Source: Endomicrobiales bacterium (GTDB lineage: Bacteria > Elusimicrobiota > Endomicrobiia > Endomicrobiales > JALOBY01). Taken from it: a stretch of DNA of 64,000 bases. The notes under the pieces were generated by a model. It was not told where the DNA came from. It made no database searches and was given only the letters and a program-made list of their open reading frames with translations. Shown here in pieces: positions 35,170 to 42,547 of this stretch; the stretch's first letter is position 1; each line of letters starts with the position of its first letter. The stretch lies in NCBI GenBank assembly GCA_023228045.1, contig JALOBY010000004.1, forward strand, positions 6,404-70,403, given 5' to 3'. Made by a program: the position numbers and the translations under genes.

Positions 35170-36502
35170 TTGAACATAATGGAAGCTCTATTGCCCCATA
35201 ATTTGCAACTTCGCAAGATGAGTTTATGGCCTCTGAAATTGACGGATGGAAAAATAGTTCGCGTTTTAGGGAAGATATAAGCATTTTGTTTTTAATTGCA
35301 ATTGTAAAAACAGCTATAAGCTCTTCAGCATTTTGCCCGACTATAGATGCACCTGTAATTACTTGTGATATTTTATCAAAGAATATTTTTACAAAGCCGT
35401 TGCGTTCATTTTCTAAAAATGCGCGAGAGTTTGCAGAAATTGGAAATTTTACACTTTCGCTTTGGCTGTTGTTTTGTGTTTGTCCAACCCATGCCGCCTG
35501 AGGAAATGAAAAAACGGCCCATGGGATAGCCGAATAATCAACCGTTTGTTTTGCGCCAAGAGCATTTTCTGCTGCGGCAATGCCTTGTGCCGAAGCAACA
35601 TGGGCAAGCGCGGCTTTAGCGGTAACATCGCCCGCGGCATAAATGTTTTTAATATTCGTGCACATAAACTCATCTACAGGTATGTAATTTTGCGTGGAGT
35701 TTATGAGAGCGTTATTAAGTGATAACTTGTTTAACACAGGCCTTCTTCCAGATGACACTAAAATTTTTTCAAAATCAGCAAAGTTGACATCAAAACTGTT
35801 TGTGCCTTTAAGTATTTTTACCCCTTGTCGCAATAAATTTTTCTCTATCTCGGTTGCTAAATCTATATCGGCAGAAGGCAAAATTTGTTTTTGAATCTCC
35901 AGTAATGTAACAGTACTGCCAAATTCAGAAAATATTGATGCAAACTCTACCCCAACCGCACCGGCGCCGATAATTAAAAGCGATTGCGGGAGTTTATCTA
36001 ACTTAAGAATTTCATTTGAAGTTAGAAGTTTGCTTTGGTCTATATTTATGTTGCTTGGTATTGACGGTTCTGCTCCGCTTGCAATGATAATTTTTTTTGC
36101 CGTTATTGTTCTATTGCCGTTGTTATTTTCAATTAGTATGGTGTTTGCGTCTTTAAAACTTGCAGTGCCTTCAATTACTTCTATTTTGTAGCTGTTAATT
36201 GTTGCAAGTAAACCTTTGCGAAGTGCGGATATATTTTTTTTAAGTAAGCTGTTTGCTAATGAAAAATTAAACTCTGAATTTGCACAAGTTATTGCGTATG
36301 AGGAAGTTTTTGATTGCTTCTTTTTTGTTTTCGCAACTTCCCAGAGAAATTTTGTTGGAATACAGCCACGGTTTAGGCAAGTTCCCCCAATAAGAGAATT
36401 ATCTATTAATGCCGTTTTTGCCTTAAGTTGGGCAGATCTTATTGCTGCACTATGCCCGGCAGGCCCTGAACCTATAATTGCAACATCAAAATTTTCTATC
36501 AT
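35099..36502 (-). CDS. lpd: dihydrolipoamide dehydrogenase (L protein)
   Basis: Reoxidises the dihydrolipoyl arm of GcvH with NAD+, 467 residues. GSGPAGHSAAIRSAQL is the FAD motif, GGTCLNRGCIPTK has the redox disulfide, GAGAVGVEFASIFSEFG binds NAD, and FFHPSISEAI has the catalytic His. The normal fold ends soon after; the last 24 residues (SNPHFVIGLRTEAKEMEAVL and KKL with the intervening T) are encoded by the palindromic element, so the native C-terminus has been replaced or extended. The gene heads the glycine cleavage genes. Confidence 0.95.
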   Translation of the reverse strand: MIENFDVAIIGSGPAGHSAAIRSAQLKAKTALIDNSLIGGTCLNRGCIPTKFLWEVAKTKKKQSKTSSYAITCANSEFNFSLANSLLKKNISALRKGLLATINSYKIEVIEGTASFKDANTILIENNNGNRTITAKKIIIASGAEPSIPSNINIDQSKLLTSNEILKLDKLPQSLLIIGAGAVGVEFASIFSEFGSTVTLLEIQKQILPSADIDLATEIEKNLLRQGVKILKGTNSFDVNFADFEKILVSSGRRPVLNKLSLNNALINSTQNYIPVDEFMCTNIKNIYAAGDVTAKAALAHVASAQGIAAAENALGAKQTVDYSAIPWAVFSFPQAAWVGQTQNNSQSESVKFPISANSRAFLENERNGFVKIFFDKISQVITGASIVGQNAEELIAVFTIAIKNKMLISSLKRELFFHPSISEAINSSCEVANYGAIELPLCSNPHFVIGLRTEAKEMEAVLTKKL

Positions 36503-36529
36503 ATAATTTAAGTTACTAGAAATAAAAAT

Positions 36530-36547
36530 AGACCCCTTTTGGGTCGC
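36530..36547 (-). terminator. short hairpin terminator after mscS
   Basis: GACCC pairs with GGGTC around a five-base loop, and the minus-strand RNA continues as a U-rich run. It would separate the decarboxylase-dksA-mscS transcript from lpd. The stem is short, so efficiency is uncertain. Confidence 0.5.
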
Positions 36548-36618
36548 GTAGTTATGTTACAATAATCAACTTTACAAAGCAAATTTATGTTTTTAAACTT
36601 GACTTAAAAAGGAAAAAA

Positions 36619-37671
36619 TTAAACTTCTTTTTTTAGATAAACAACGCGTTGCGGGAAGGGTATTTCTATGTTTTCTTGGTTAAAGCGTTTGTGCAAGCGT
36701 TTAATAAACTCGTGTGTTAGCAGATATTGTTCGCTAAACTGTTTTATTCTAAAAACAACCTTAAATGAGATTGCCGAGTCGCCAAATGAGGTAAAACGCA
36801 GGACTGGATCTGTTGAGCAAAGTGCGTCTGGGAGTGCCTTAATGGTTTGCGATGCAACTTCTAATGCTACTTTTTCAACAAAATCTAAGTTGCTTGTATA
36901 GCTTACCGAACAATCAACCGAGGCCGCCATCTCTCTTTCTATTTGATCAAAGTTAACAACAGTTGATGATGCCAATTTTGAATTTGGAATTATTACAATA
37001 TTATTATTTAATTGTTTTATTCTAGTTGAGCGCCAACCAATGTCAAGGACAACGCCTTCTTGCCCACCATCTGTTTTTATGTAGTCGCCGGTTAAGATTT
37101 GTTTACTTGCCAATATGTGAAAACCGGCAAATAAATTTGATAGTGTTTCTTGTAGAGCCAATGCTACTGCAAGTGAGCCAACTCCAAGCGCTGTAAGCAA
37201 CGGGGCTATTGAAACACCAAGGTGAGACAGTAACATTAGCACACCAAGCGCTATTATTACAATTTTTGCCGTATTTTCTATGAGTGAACTTGAAGGCAGT
37301 TTAAGTGCGTCGTTGTTTGTATATGTCTTAATAAGTAATGCCGTGAAATTTGATGTAAGAAGTGTTGCAGATATAATCCATAAGGATATGAGTGCTTTGT
37401 TAATTAGTGGAAAATTTAAACCTGGCAGTTGCACAGCCGAGAATGCAAAATAAGAGCCAATTAACATTGACCAAAATATTATATGCGGGCCGCTTGTGGC
37501 AATTACAATATCGTCAAGTTGTGTTTTTGTGTTTTTTGCGACCTTTGTAAAATACGCGAAAATTATTTTTTTGAAAATATACCCCACAAAAACAGAAAAA
37601 AGCACAATTGCAGCAACTTTAGACATTGCAATCCAATTAATTTGCAGGTAGTTTAACAAGTGTGCTTTCAT
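36619..37671 (-). CDS. MscS-family mechanosensitive ion channel
   Basis: A 350-residue inner-membrane channel that opens at high membrane tension to release solutes. Three to five hydrophobic segments cover the first 190 residues; the pore helix and following region read ALGVGSLAVALALQETLSNLFAG. The cytosolic beta domain contains GWRSTRIKQLNNNIVIIPNS, matching the MscS signature. An alpha/beta domain ends the protein. It is 7 bases downstream of the DksA-like gene. Confidence 0.92.
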   Translation of the reverse strand: MKAHLLNYLQINWIAMSKVAAIVLFSVFVGYIFKKIIFAYFTKVAKNTKTQLDDIVIATSGPHIIFWSMLIGSYFAFSAVQLPGLNFPLINKALISLWIISATLLTSNFTALLIKTYTNNDALKLPSSSLIENTAKIVIIALGVLMLLSHLGVSIAPLLTALGVGSLAVALALQETLSNLFAGFHILASKQILTGDYIKTDGGQEGVVLDIGWRSTRIKQLNNNIVIIPNSKLASSTVVNFDQIEREMAASVDCSVSYTSNLDFVEKVALEVASQTIKALPDALCSTDPVLRFTSFGDSAISFKVVFRIKQFSEQYLLTHEFIKRLHKRFNQENIEIPFPQRVVYLKKEV

Positions 37672-37678
37672 TGGTTTA

Positions 37679-38026
37679 TCACCTTGATGGTTTTTCTGCT
37701 TTTTTCTGGCAGGCTATACAGCAACGCACCCAAGGCAAAGCTTCTAAGCGCGCAGGTGCAATTTTGCATTGACAAAGTTCACAGTTTCCGTATGTGGCTT
37801 TTTCAATTCTTCTTAGTGCAAGTTCTATTTCGTCAAGTATAACTCTTTCATTATCGGCTAATTCAAAAAGCATTTCTTTTTCGGCATTTTGTGTGGCACT
37901 GTCAATTTCGTCGCCAATTTCGGCATCTATAAGGTCGTGTTCTTTTGATGATTTTACAATGCTTACAAGATCTTTACGCTTTTCCAGCAGAATTTTTTTG
38001 AATTTTGCAGCATCTTTTTTGTTCAT
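37679..38026 (-). CDS. DksA/TraR-family zinc-finger protein
   Basis: A 115-residue protein with an N-terminal coiled-coil and a C-terminal four-cysteine zinc finger (CELCQCKI...CCIACQ). Family members bind the RNA polymerase secondary channel and alter initiation with ppGpp. Acidic coiled-coil-tip residues (DLIDAEIGDEID) are present, so polymerase action is possible. ATG 38026 has GGGAG seven bases upstream; the longer frame from 38071 would overlap the decarboxylase stop. It lies between the decarboxylase and mscS. Confidence 0.88.
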   Translation of the reverse strand: MNKKDAAKFKKILLEKRKDLVSIVKSSKEHDLIDAEIGDEIDSATQNAEKEMLFELADNERVILDEIELALRRIEKATYGNCELCQCKIAPARLEALPWVRCCIACQKKAEKPSR

Positions 38027-38057
38027 TTTCAACTCCCATTTTAGTTTTGTCTTATTG

Positions 38058-39512
38058 TTAGTTTGATACAATTTTTACTGTTCTAAGTTGATCGGTCTCC
38101 TGGCCGCTTATTCTAATGTCTTTTGCAGATATATCCAGAAGATATTCACAAATTTCTTTAGTTATTCTTTCCCCGGGTATAAGAACCGGTATGCCAGGAG
38201 GGTATGGTGTTAGAGTTTGTGCTGCAATTCGTCCAATAGCCTTTTTTAGAGGCACTCTTTTGATTTTTGAAGAAAGAAAAACTTCTCTTGGCATTAATAC
38301 CATTTCAGTTGCAAGAGATGGTATTTGCAAAATCCAGTTTTTTTGGTTCCCTTTATATTTTTTTTCAAAGTCTTCTAACGCATTTACAAGGATTGTTACA
38401 TCTTTTCTGGTGGAGCCTATGCCCATTATGGCAATCAAGTTAAAAATATCAGCACAGTCAACCTGAACATTATATTCCTTTGCCAATATGTCTTCAATAT
38501 GATAACCGGTAAAGCCTGTTCTGGTTACATTTATTGTAAGCTTTGTCAGGTCAAGGTCGTAACCTTGTTTTCTTATTTCTTGGCGGCTGAAGCAATAAAA
38601 GTTATTTAGTTTTGCAATTCGCCTTCTTGCATATTCAGCATGGCTTATAACTTTGTCTAACATCTGGTAGCCGTGCAGCCATGCCTGTCTGCGTGCCATA
38701 TCTATGCTTGCAAGTGTAAGATAATTTGGGCTGGTGGTTTGAAGCATTGATACAACTTTTTTAACACGGTTTAAATCTATAAGGTTTGATTTAAAGTGTA
38801 GCACGGAACCTTGCGATATGGCTGAAAGAATTTTATGTGTTGACTGAACACAAAGGTCTGCGCCCGCGTCAACAGCGGATATAGGAAGTTCCTTGTTAAA
38901 CTTAAGGTGTGGTCCATGTGCTTCGTCAACTAAAAGAATTTTACCGCGGCTGTGGCAGATGTCAGCTATTTTTTGCAGGTCTGTTGTTATTCCGTTATAG
39001 GTTGGGCTGGTTATAAATACTGCTTTTGCTTCCGGATATTGGTTAAGAGCATTTTCTATTTGCTCGGGTGATGAGTCAAAAATAATGTCTAAATTTTGAT
39101 CAATTTTTGGCTGAATCCATATTGGCCAAACACCTGAAAGAATAAGCCCGGCCATTATAGATTTATGAGCATTGCGTGACACTATAACCGAGTCACCCGG
39201 GTTGCATGCTGAAAGGAACATAGACATATTTCCGCCAGAAGAACCATTTACAAGAAAGAAAGAATGCTCAACGCCATAAAGCTCTGCCATAAGTTCCTGA
39301 GCTTTTTTTATTGGGCCTGTTGGGTCATGAAGTGAATCAACTTCCGGAAAAATTGTAACATCCATGGTGTACATATTTTTCCCGGTAAATGCTTTTAAGC
39401 GTTGGTCTATGCCGTGTCCATTTTTGTGCCCCGGAGTATGAAAAGAAACTACATCCCTTTTTGCATGGGCAAGTAATGTTTCAAAAAGTGGTGCTTTGTC
39501 TTGTTTATTCAT
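38058..39512 (-). CDS. Orn/Lys/Arg decarboxylase, fold type I
   Basis: A 484-residue PLP enzyme. SFHTPGHKNGHGID at the N-terminus, VDEAHGPHLKF, and the PLP lysine in STHKILSAISQGS are diagnostic of the Orn/Lys/Arg decarboxylase major domain family. The short form lacks the N-terminal wing of acid-inducible enzymes, so it is likely biosynthetic (agmatine, cadaverine or polyamine). SpeA-like arginine decarboxylase is the common choice for this length but specificity cannot be read. A good promoter lies just upstream. Confidence 0.85.
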   Translation of the reverse strand: MNKQDKAPLFETLLAHAKRDVVSFHTPGHKNGHGIDQRLKAFTGKNMYTMDVTIFPEVDSLHDPTGPIKKAQELMAELYGVEHSFFLVNGSSGGNMSMFLSACNPGDSVIVSRNAHKSIMAGLILSGVWPIWIQPKIDQNLDIIFDSSPEQIENALNQYPEAKAVFITSPTYNGITTDLQKIADICHSRGKILLVDEAHGPHLKFNKELPISAVDAGADLCVQSTHKILSAISQGSVLHFKSNLIDLNRVKKVVSMLQTTSPNYLTLASIDMARRQAWLHGYQMLDKVISHAEYARRRIAKLNNFYCFSRQEIRKQGYDLDLTKLTINVTRTGFTGYHIEDILAKEYNVQVDCADIFNLIAIMGIGSTRKDVTILVNALEDFEKKYKGNQKNWILQIPSLATEMVLMPREVFLSSKIKRVPLKKAIGRIAAQTLTPYPPGIPVLIPGERITKEICEYLLDISAKDIRISGQETDQLRTVKIVSN

Positions 39513-39559
39513 TTCCCCAAACCTTTGATAAGGCAGAAGTTAATTGCATATGACGGGAG

Positions 39560-39588
39560 TTTATATAAATTTCTAATACCTATGTCAA
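39560..39588 (-). promoter_or_regulatory. sigma-70-type promoter for the decarboxylase operon
   Basis: TTGACA (39583-39588) and TATAAA (39560-39565) on the minus strand are 17 bases apart. The start codon at 39512 is about 40 bases from the expected transcription start. Confidence 0.75.
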
Positions 39589-39675
39589 ATGTAATTTCAG
39601 ATATTAGCATTAACATTTGTAAATAACTAATGTGTCAGGCATTTTAACATAAATTAATAGGCAAAGATTATATTG

Positions 39676-40470
39676 TTAAAAAATATTTAAACTGCCAGTA
39701 CGGTATCCATTTAAATCAACTGTAACATAAGCCCAGCCAAGTTTTTTGAGAGATTTTAAAATGTTTGCTTTTATATCTTTTTGAAAAGCTTTGTTAATTT
39801 CTTCTTCCCCTATCTCAATGCGCGCTATTGTCCCATGGTGGCGAACTCGCACAATCTTAAATCCTAATTTTTTTAACTCTTCTTCTGCTTTGTGCACTTT
39901 TTCTAAAGCATCTTTGGTTATTGGTGTTCCATAAGGTATGCGCGAGGCAAGGCAGGCCTGAGCCGGGGTGTTCCAGTTTGATAGTTTTTCTATTTTGGCA
40001 AGTTTGCGTATATCTTCTTTTGTAAGGCCAGCTTTTTCTAATGGTGAGAGAACATTATGTTTTTTTGCAGCTATTCTTCCTGGACGGTAATCGCTTAAAT
40101 CTGAAAAGTTGTTGGCATCGCAAAGTGTCATCGAGTTTTTACGGGAAATTTGTTTTAACTTTGCAAACAATTCATTCTTACAATAAAAACAACGCTGCGG
40201 AGAATTGGTTTTAAAATTTTTATTTTTTAGTTCTGATGTTTTTATAATTATATGTTTTACTCCAATTTTTTTTGCAGTTTCTTTTGCCTGCATTAGTTCT
40301 TTTTGGCAATAAGTTTCACTTGTGGCTGTAACAGCAAGTACATTTTCTTTTCCTAGAGTTTTTACTGCAATATGCAATAGCAGCGTTGAATCTACTCCAC
40401 CTGAAAAGGCAACAAGCAGGCGTTTTTGAGATTTAAGTATTGCAATTAGTTTTTCTATTTTAATTTTCAT
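39676..40470 (-). CDS. LarE-family ATP-dependent sulfur transferase
   Basis: A 264-residue PP-loop protein. SGGVDSTLLLHIA activates a substrate with ATP; RCFYCKNELF and QACLASRIPYG supply three cysteines, and the C-terminal VRVRHHGTIARIEIG is family-typical. LarE enzymes sulfur-tag the nickel-pincer cofactor precursor of lactate racemase. The three-cysteine pattern resembles LarE forms that use a [4Fe-4S] cluster rather than sacrificing a cysteine. No larA, larB or larC is seen in this window. The frame continues upstream to 40626 only through the palindromic element; ATG 40470 is the likely start. Confidence 0.85.
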   Translation of the reverse strand: MKIKIEKLIAILKSQKRLLVAFSGGVDSTLLLHIAVKTLGKENVLAVTATSETYCQKELMQAKETAKKIGVKHIIIKTSELKNKNFKTNSPQRCFYCKNELFAKLKQISRKNSMTLCDANNFSDLSDYRPGRIAAKKHNVLSPLEKAGLTKEDIRKLAKIEKLSNWNTPAQACLASRIPYGTPITKDALEKVHKAEEELKKLGFKIVRVRHHGTIARIEIGEEEINKAFQKDIKANILKSLKKLGWAYVTVDLNGYRTGSLNIF

Positions 40471-40488
40471 TGCTTTATTTTTGTTTAT

Positions 40489-40647
40489 CCCGCATTTTGC
40501 AATAGGTTTGAGAACCGAGGCGAAAGAGATGGAGGCAGTTTTGACGCAAAAATTGCAGCGAATGGTTATTCCATTAGCAAGGATTTTGCGGAAAAAAATG
40601 CCTCCATATCTTTTGACGAATTCCAAATCCTATTGCTAAATTCGGGA
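40489..40647 (+). repeat. 159-bp palindromic element, copy A, with flanking TTTAT direct repeat
   Basis: Terminal inverted repeats are CCCGCATTTTGCAATAGG and the complement of CCTATTGCTAAATTCGGG. TTTAT occurs immediately outside both ends (40484-40488 and 40648-40652), as a 5-bp target duplication would. Long frames are open through it on both strands. It occupies most of the spacer between the divergent larE-like and GT9 genes. Confidence 0.88.
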
Positions 40648-40712
40648 TTTATAGTTAAAATATTAACAAATTTGACGGAAAAATAAAAATTTGCTATCAA
40701 ACACATTCAATT

Positions 40713-41852
40713 ATGATTAATAAAATAAAAACTGACTGCTTACATTTCCCATTAGATCGCCCATGTGTTTTTCACAAACAAAAAGCTATTAAGTGTGTTA
40801 ATTGTAAAAATTACAAACCTTTCTCAAAAAGGCAAAAGGCAAAAAACATACTTATTATTAAGCTTGATGCTATGGGCGATGTTTTAAGAACCACTTTTCT
40901 ACTTGCAGGCCTTAAGGAAAAGTATGGAAATAGTTGCTGCATAACCTGGCTTGTTGCGAAAAATTCGGCTCAGGTTCTTTATGGTAATCCATTAATAAAT
41001 AAAATAATCCTTCCCGAGTTGTCCGTGCTTGGCGAGCTTTGCCTTGAGCGGTTTGATGTTGTAATTAATTTAGACCTTTCCCCAATTAGCTTAATGCTTG
41101 CAAATGCAGTTTGTGCAGAAAAGAAAGTGGGTTACTGGCTTAAGAAAGACAGGCAAATTGCCTTTTCAAATTCTTACGCTAAAAAGTGGCTTTTAATGAG
41201 TGCATTTGATGACCTAAAAAAAGCCAATACAAAAACATACCAGTATTGGATGGCAAAAATAACTGAACTTAAAAAAACAAATTACCCAATTTATGTACCG
41301 ATAGCAAAAGAATCTCAAGAAAAAGCGACTAACTTTGCAAAGAATTACAAACTTTTTGGAAAAAAAATAGTTGGCATTAACCCCGGAGCTGGCGGCAGAT
41401 GGGAGCTTAAACGATGGACAAGAAACGGATATAAATATTTAATTGATAAACTTTCAATGAAAGGTTTCAAAGTTATACTGCTCGGTGGCCCGCAAGAGGT
41501 CCAACTTGTTGATGAGCTTGTAAAAAATTCAAATGGCAAAGCAATAAGTATTGGTACAAATAATACTATTGCTGATTTCTTTGCATATCTTAATTTGTGC
41601 GATATAGTTATAAGCGGCGATACAATGGCAATGCATGCCGCACTTGGGCTTAAAAAGAAAGTTGTCGCGCTTTTCGGGCCTACATCATCGGCAGAAATTG
41701 AACTTTATGGATTAGGCAATAAAGTTGTTTCATCTCTTAATTGCCTTTGTTGTTATAAAACTAACTGTGACATAAAACCAAACTGTATGGAAAGTATTAC
41801 ACCTGAAGTTGTTTTAAATAACATACTCAAACTTGCAAAGAGTGTGAAATGA
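40713..41852 (+). CDS. glycosyltransferase family 9 (heptosyltransferase-like)
   Basis: A 379-residue GT-B enzyme of the family that adds heptose or related sugars to lipopolysaccharide core. ILIIKLDAMGDVLRTTFLL is the N-terminal acceptor motif, and NPGAGGRWELKRW plus ISGDTMAMHAALGLKKKVVALFGPT form the nucleotide-sugar domain. A cysteine-rich N-terminal stretch (CVFHKQKAIKCVNCKNYK) and a C-terminal CLCCYKTNCDIKPNC cluster are unusual extras and may bind metal. It overlaps the GT2 gene by 4 bases. Confidence 0.88.
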   Translation: MINKIKTDCLHFPLDRPCVFHKQKAIKCVNCKNYKPFSKRQKAKNILIIKLDAMGDVLRTTFLLAGLKEKYGNSCCITWLVAKNSAQVLYGNPLINKIILPELSVLGELCLERFDVVINLDLSPISLMLANAVCAEKKVGYWLKKDRQIAFSNSYAKKWLLMSAFDDLKKANTKTYQYWMAKITELKKTNYPIYVPIAKESQEKATNFAKNYKLFGKKIVGINPGAGGRWELKRWTRNGYKYLIDKLSMKGFKVILLGGPQEVQLVDELVKNSNGKAISIGTNNTIADFFAYLNLCDIVISGDTMAMHAALGLKKKVVALFGPTSSAEIELYGLGNKVVSSLNCLCCYKTNCDIKPNCMESITPEVVLNNILKLAKSVK

Positions 41853-42547
41853 AAACTATTGTAATGATTCCAACATACAACGAGGCAGGTAATATTGAAG
41901 GTTTAGTTAAAGAAATTCTTGCCCTGCCACTTGAACTTAGCGTGCTTGTTGTTGATGATTTTTCTCCTGATAAAACTTATGAGATAGTAAAACAAATGTC
42001 AGATAACGACCCAAGGGTTATGCTGCTGCTTAGGAAAGAAAACCGTGGCCGCGGTTGGGCAGGTATTGATGGCTTTAAAAAAGCGCTTGAACTTGGCGCA
42101 GATTATATTGTTGAAATGGATGGCGATTTTTCTCATAGCCCAAAGTATATTCCAAATTTTATTGCGGCAGCAATAAATGCTGATGTTGTGATTGGTTCGC
42201 GCTATGTAGCAGGCGGCAAAGACGATGAACGCACATTTTTGCGCAAAGCGATAAGTTTTTTTGCAAGGAAATATATTGCAACTGTTCTTGGTGTTAAAGT
42301 GCAAGATTCAACATCGGGTTTTAGGTTATTTAGCCATAGTGCGCTTGAGAAAATAATTGTTGATCTTTGCGCGCGTGACCCATTTATTGTAAGTGAAGTG
42401 CTTTACTCGGCACATAAAAATAAACTTAAAATTGTTGAAGTTCCAATTGAGTTTATGCCGCGCGCAAAAGGTGTTTCAAAACTTCAAGCAAGCACACTTA
42501 TAAAATATCTTCTTAGAGTTTTGTGTTTAAGGTTTAAATGTTCTTAA
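41849..42547 (+). CDS. polyprenyl-phosphate glycosyltransferase (GT2, Dpm1-like)
   Basis: A 232-residue GT-A enzyme resembling dolichol-phosphate mannosyltransferase. MIPTYNEAGNIEGLVKEIL and VVDDFSPDKT bind the nucleotide sugar, MDGDFSHSP has the metal-binding D-x-D, and IGSRYVAGG is a family motif. No C-terminal membrane segments follow, as in soluble Dpm1. Its product, a lipid-phosphate sugar, is what the next enzyme (GT39-type) uses as donor; the genes overlap by 10 bases. Confidence 0.92.
   Translation: MKTIVMIPTYNEAGNIEGLVKEILALPLELSVLVVDDFSPDKTYEIVKQMSDNDPRVMLLLRKENRGRGWAGIDGFKKALELGADYIVEMDGDFSHSPKYIPNFIAAAINADVVIGSRYVAGGKDDERTFLRKAISFFARKYIATVLGVKVQDSTSGFRLFSHSALEKIIVDLCARDPFIVSEVLYSAHKNKLKIVEVPIEFMPRAKGVSKLQASTLIKYLLRVLCLRFKCS

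Noticed and set aside
34992..35216. 75-residue N-terminal extension of GcvT
   Set aside because: The codons are those of the palindromic element and antisense lpd; the family start and ribosome-binding site are at 34991.
36503..36618. Glycine riboswitch upstream of the glycine cleavage genes
   Set aside because: The gap is only 116 bases, holds a short terminator and shows none of the paired glycine aptamer cores.
40471..40626. 52-residue N-terminal extension of the LarE-like protein
   Set aside because: It is mostly the palindromic element read on its minus strand; ATG 40470 begins the PP-loop fold.
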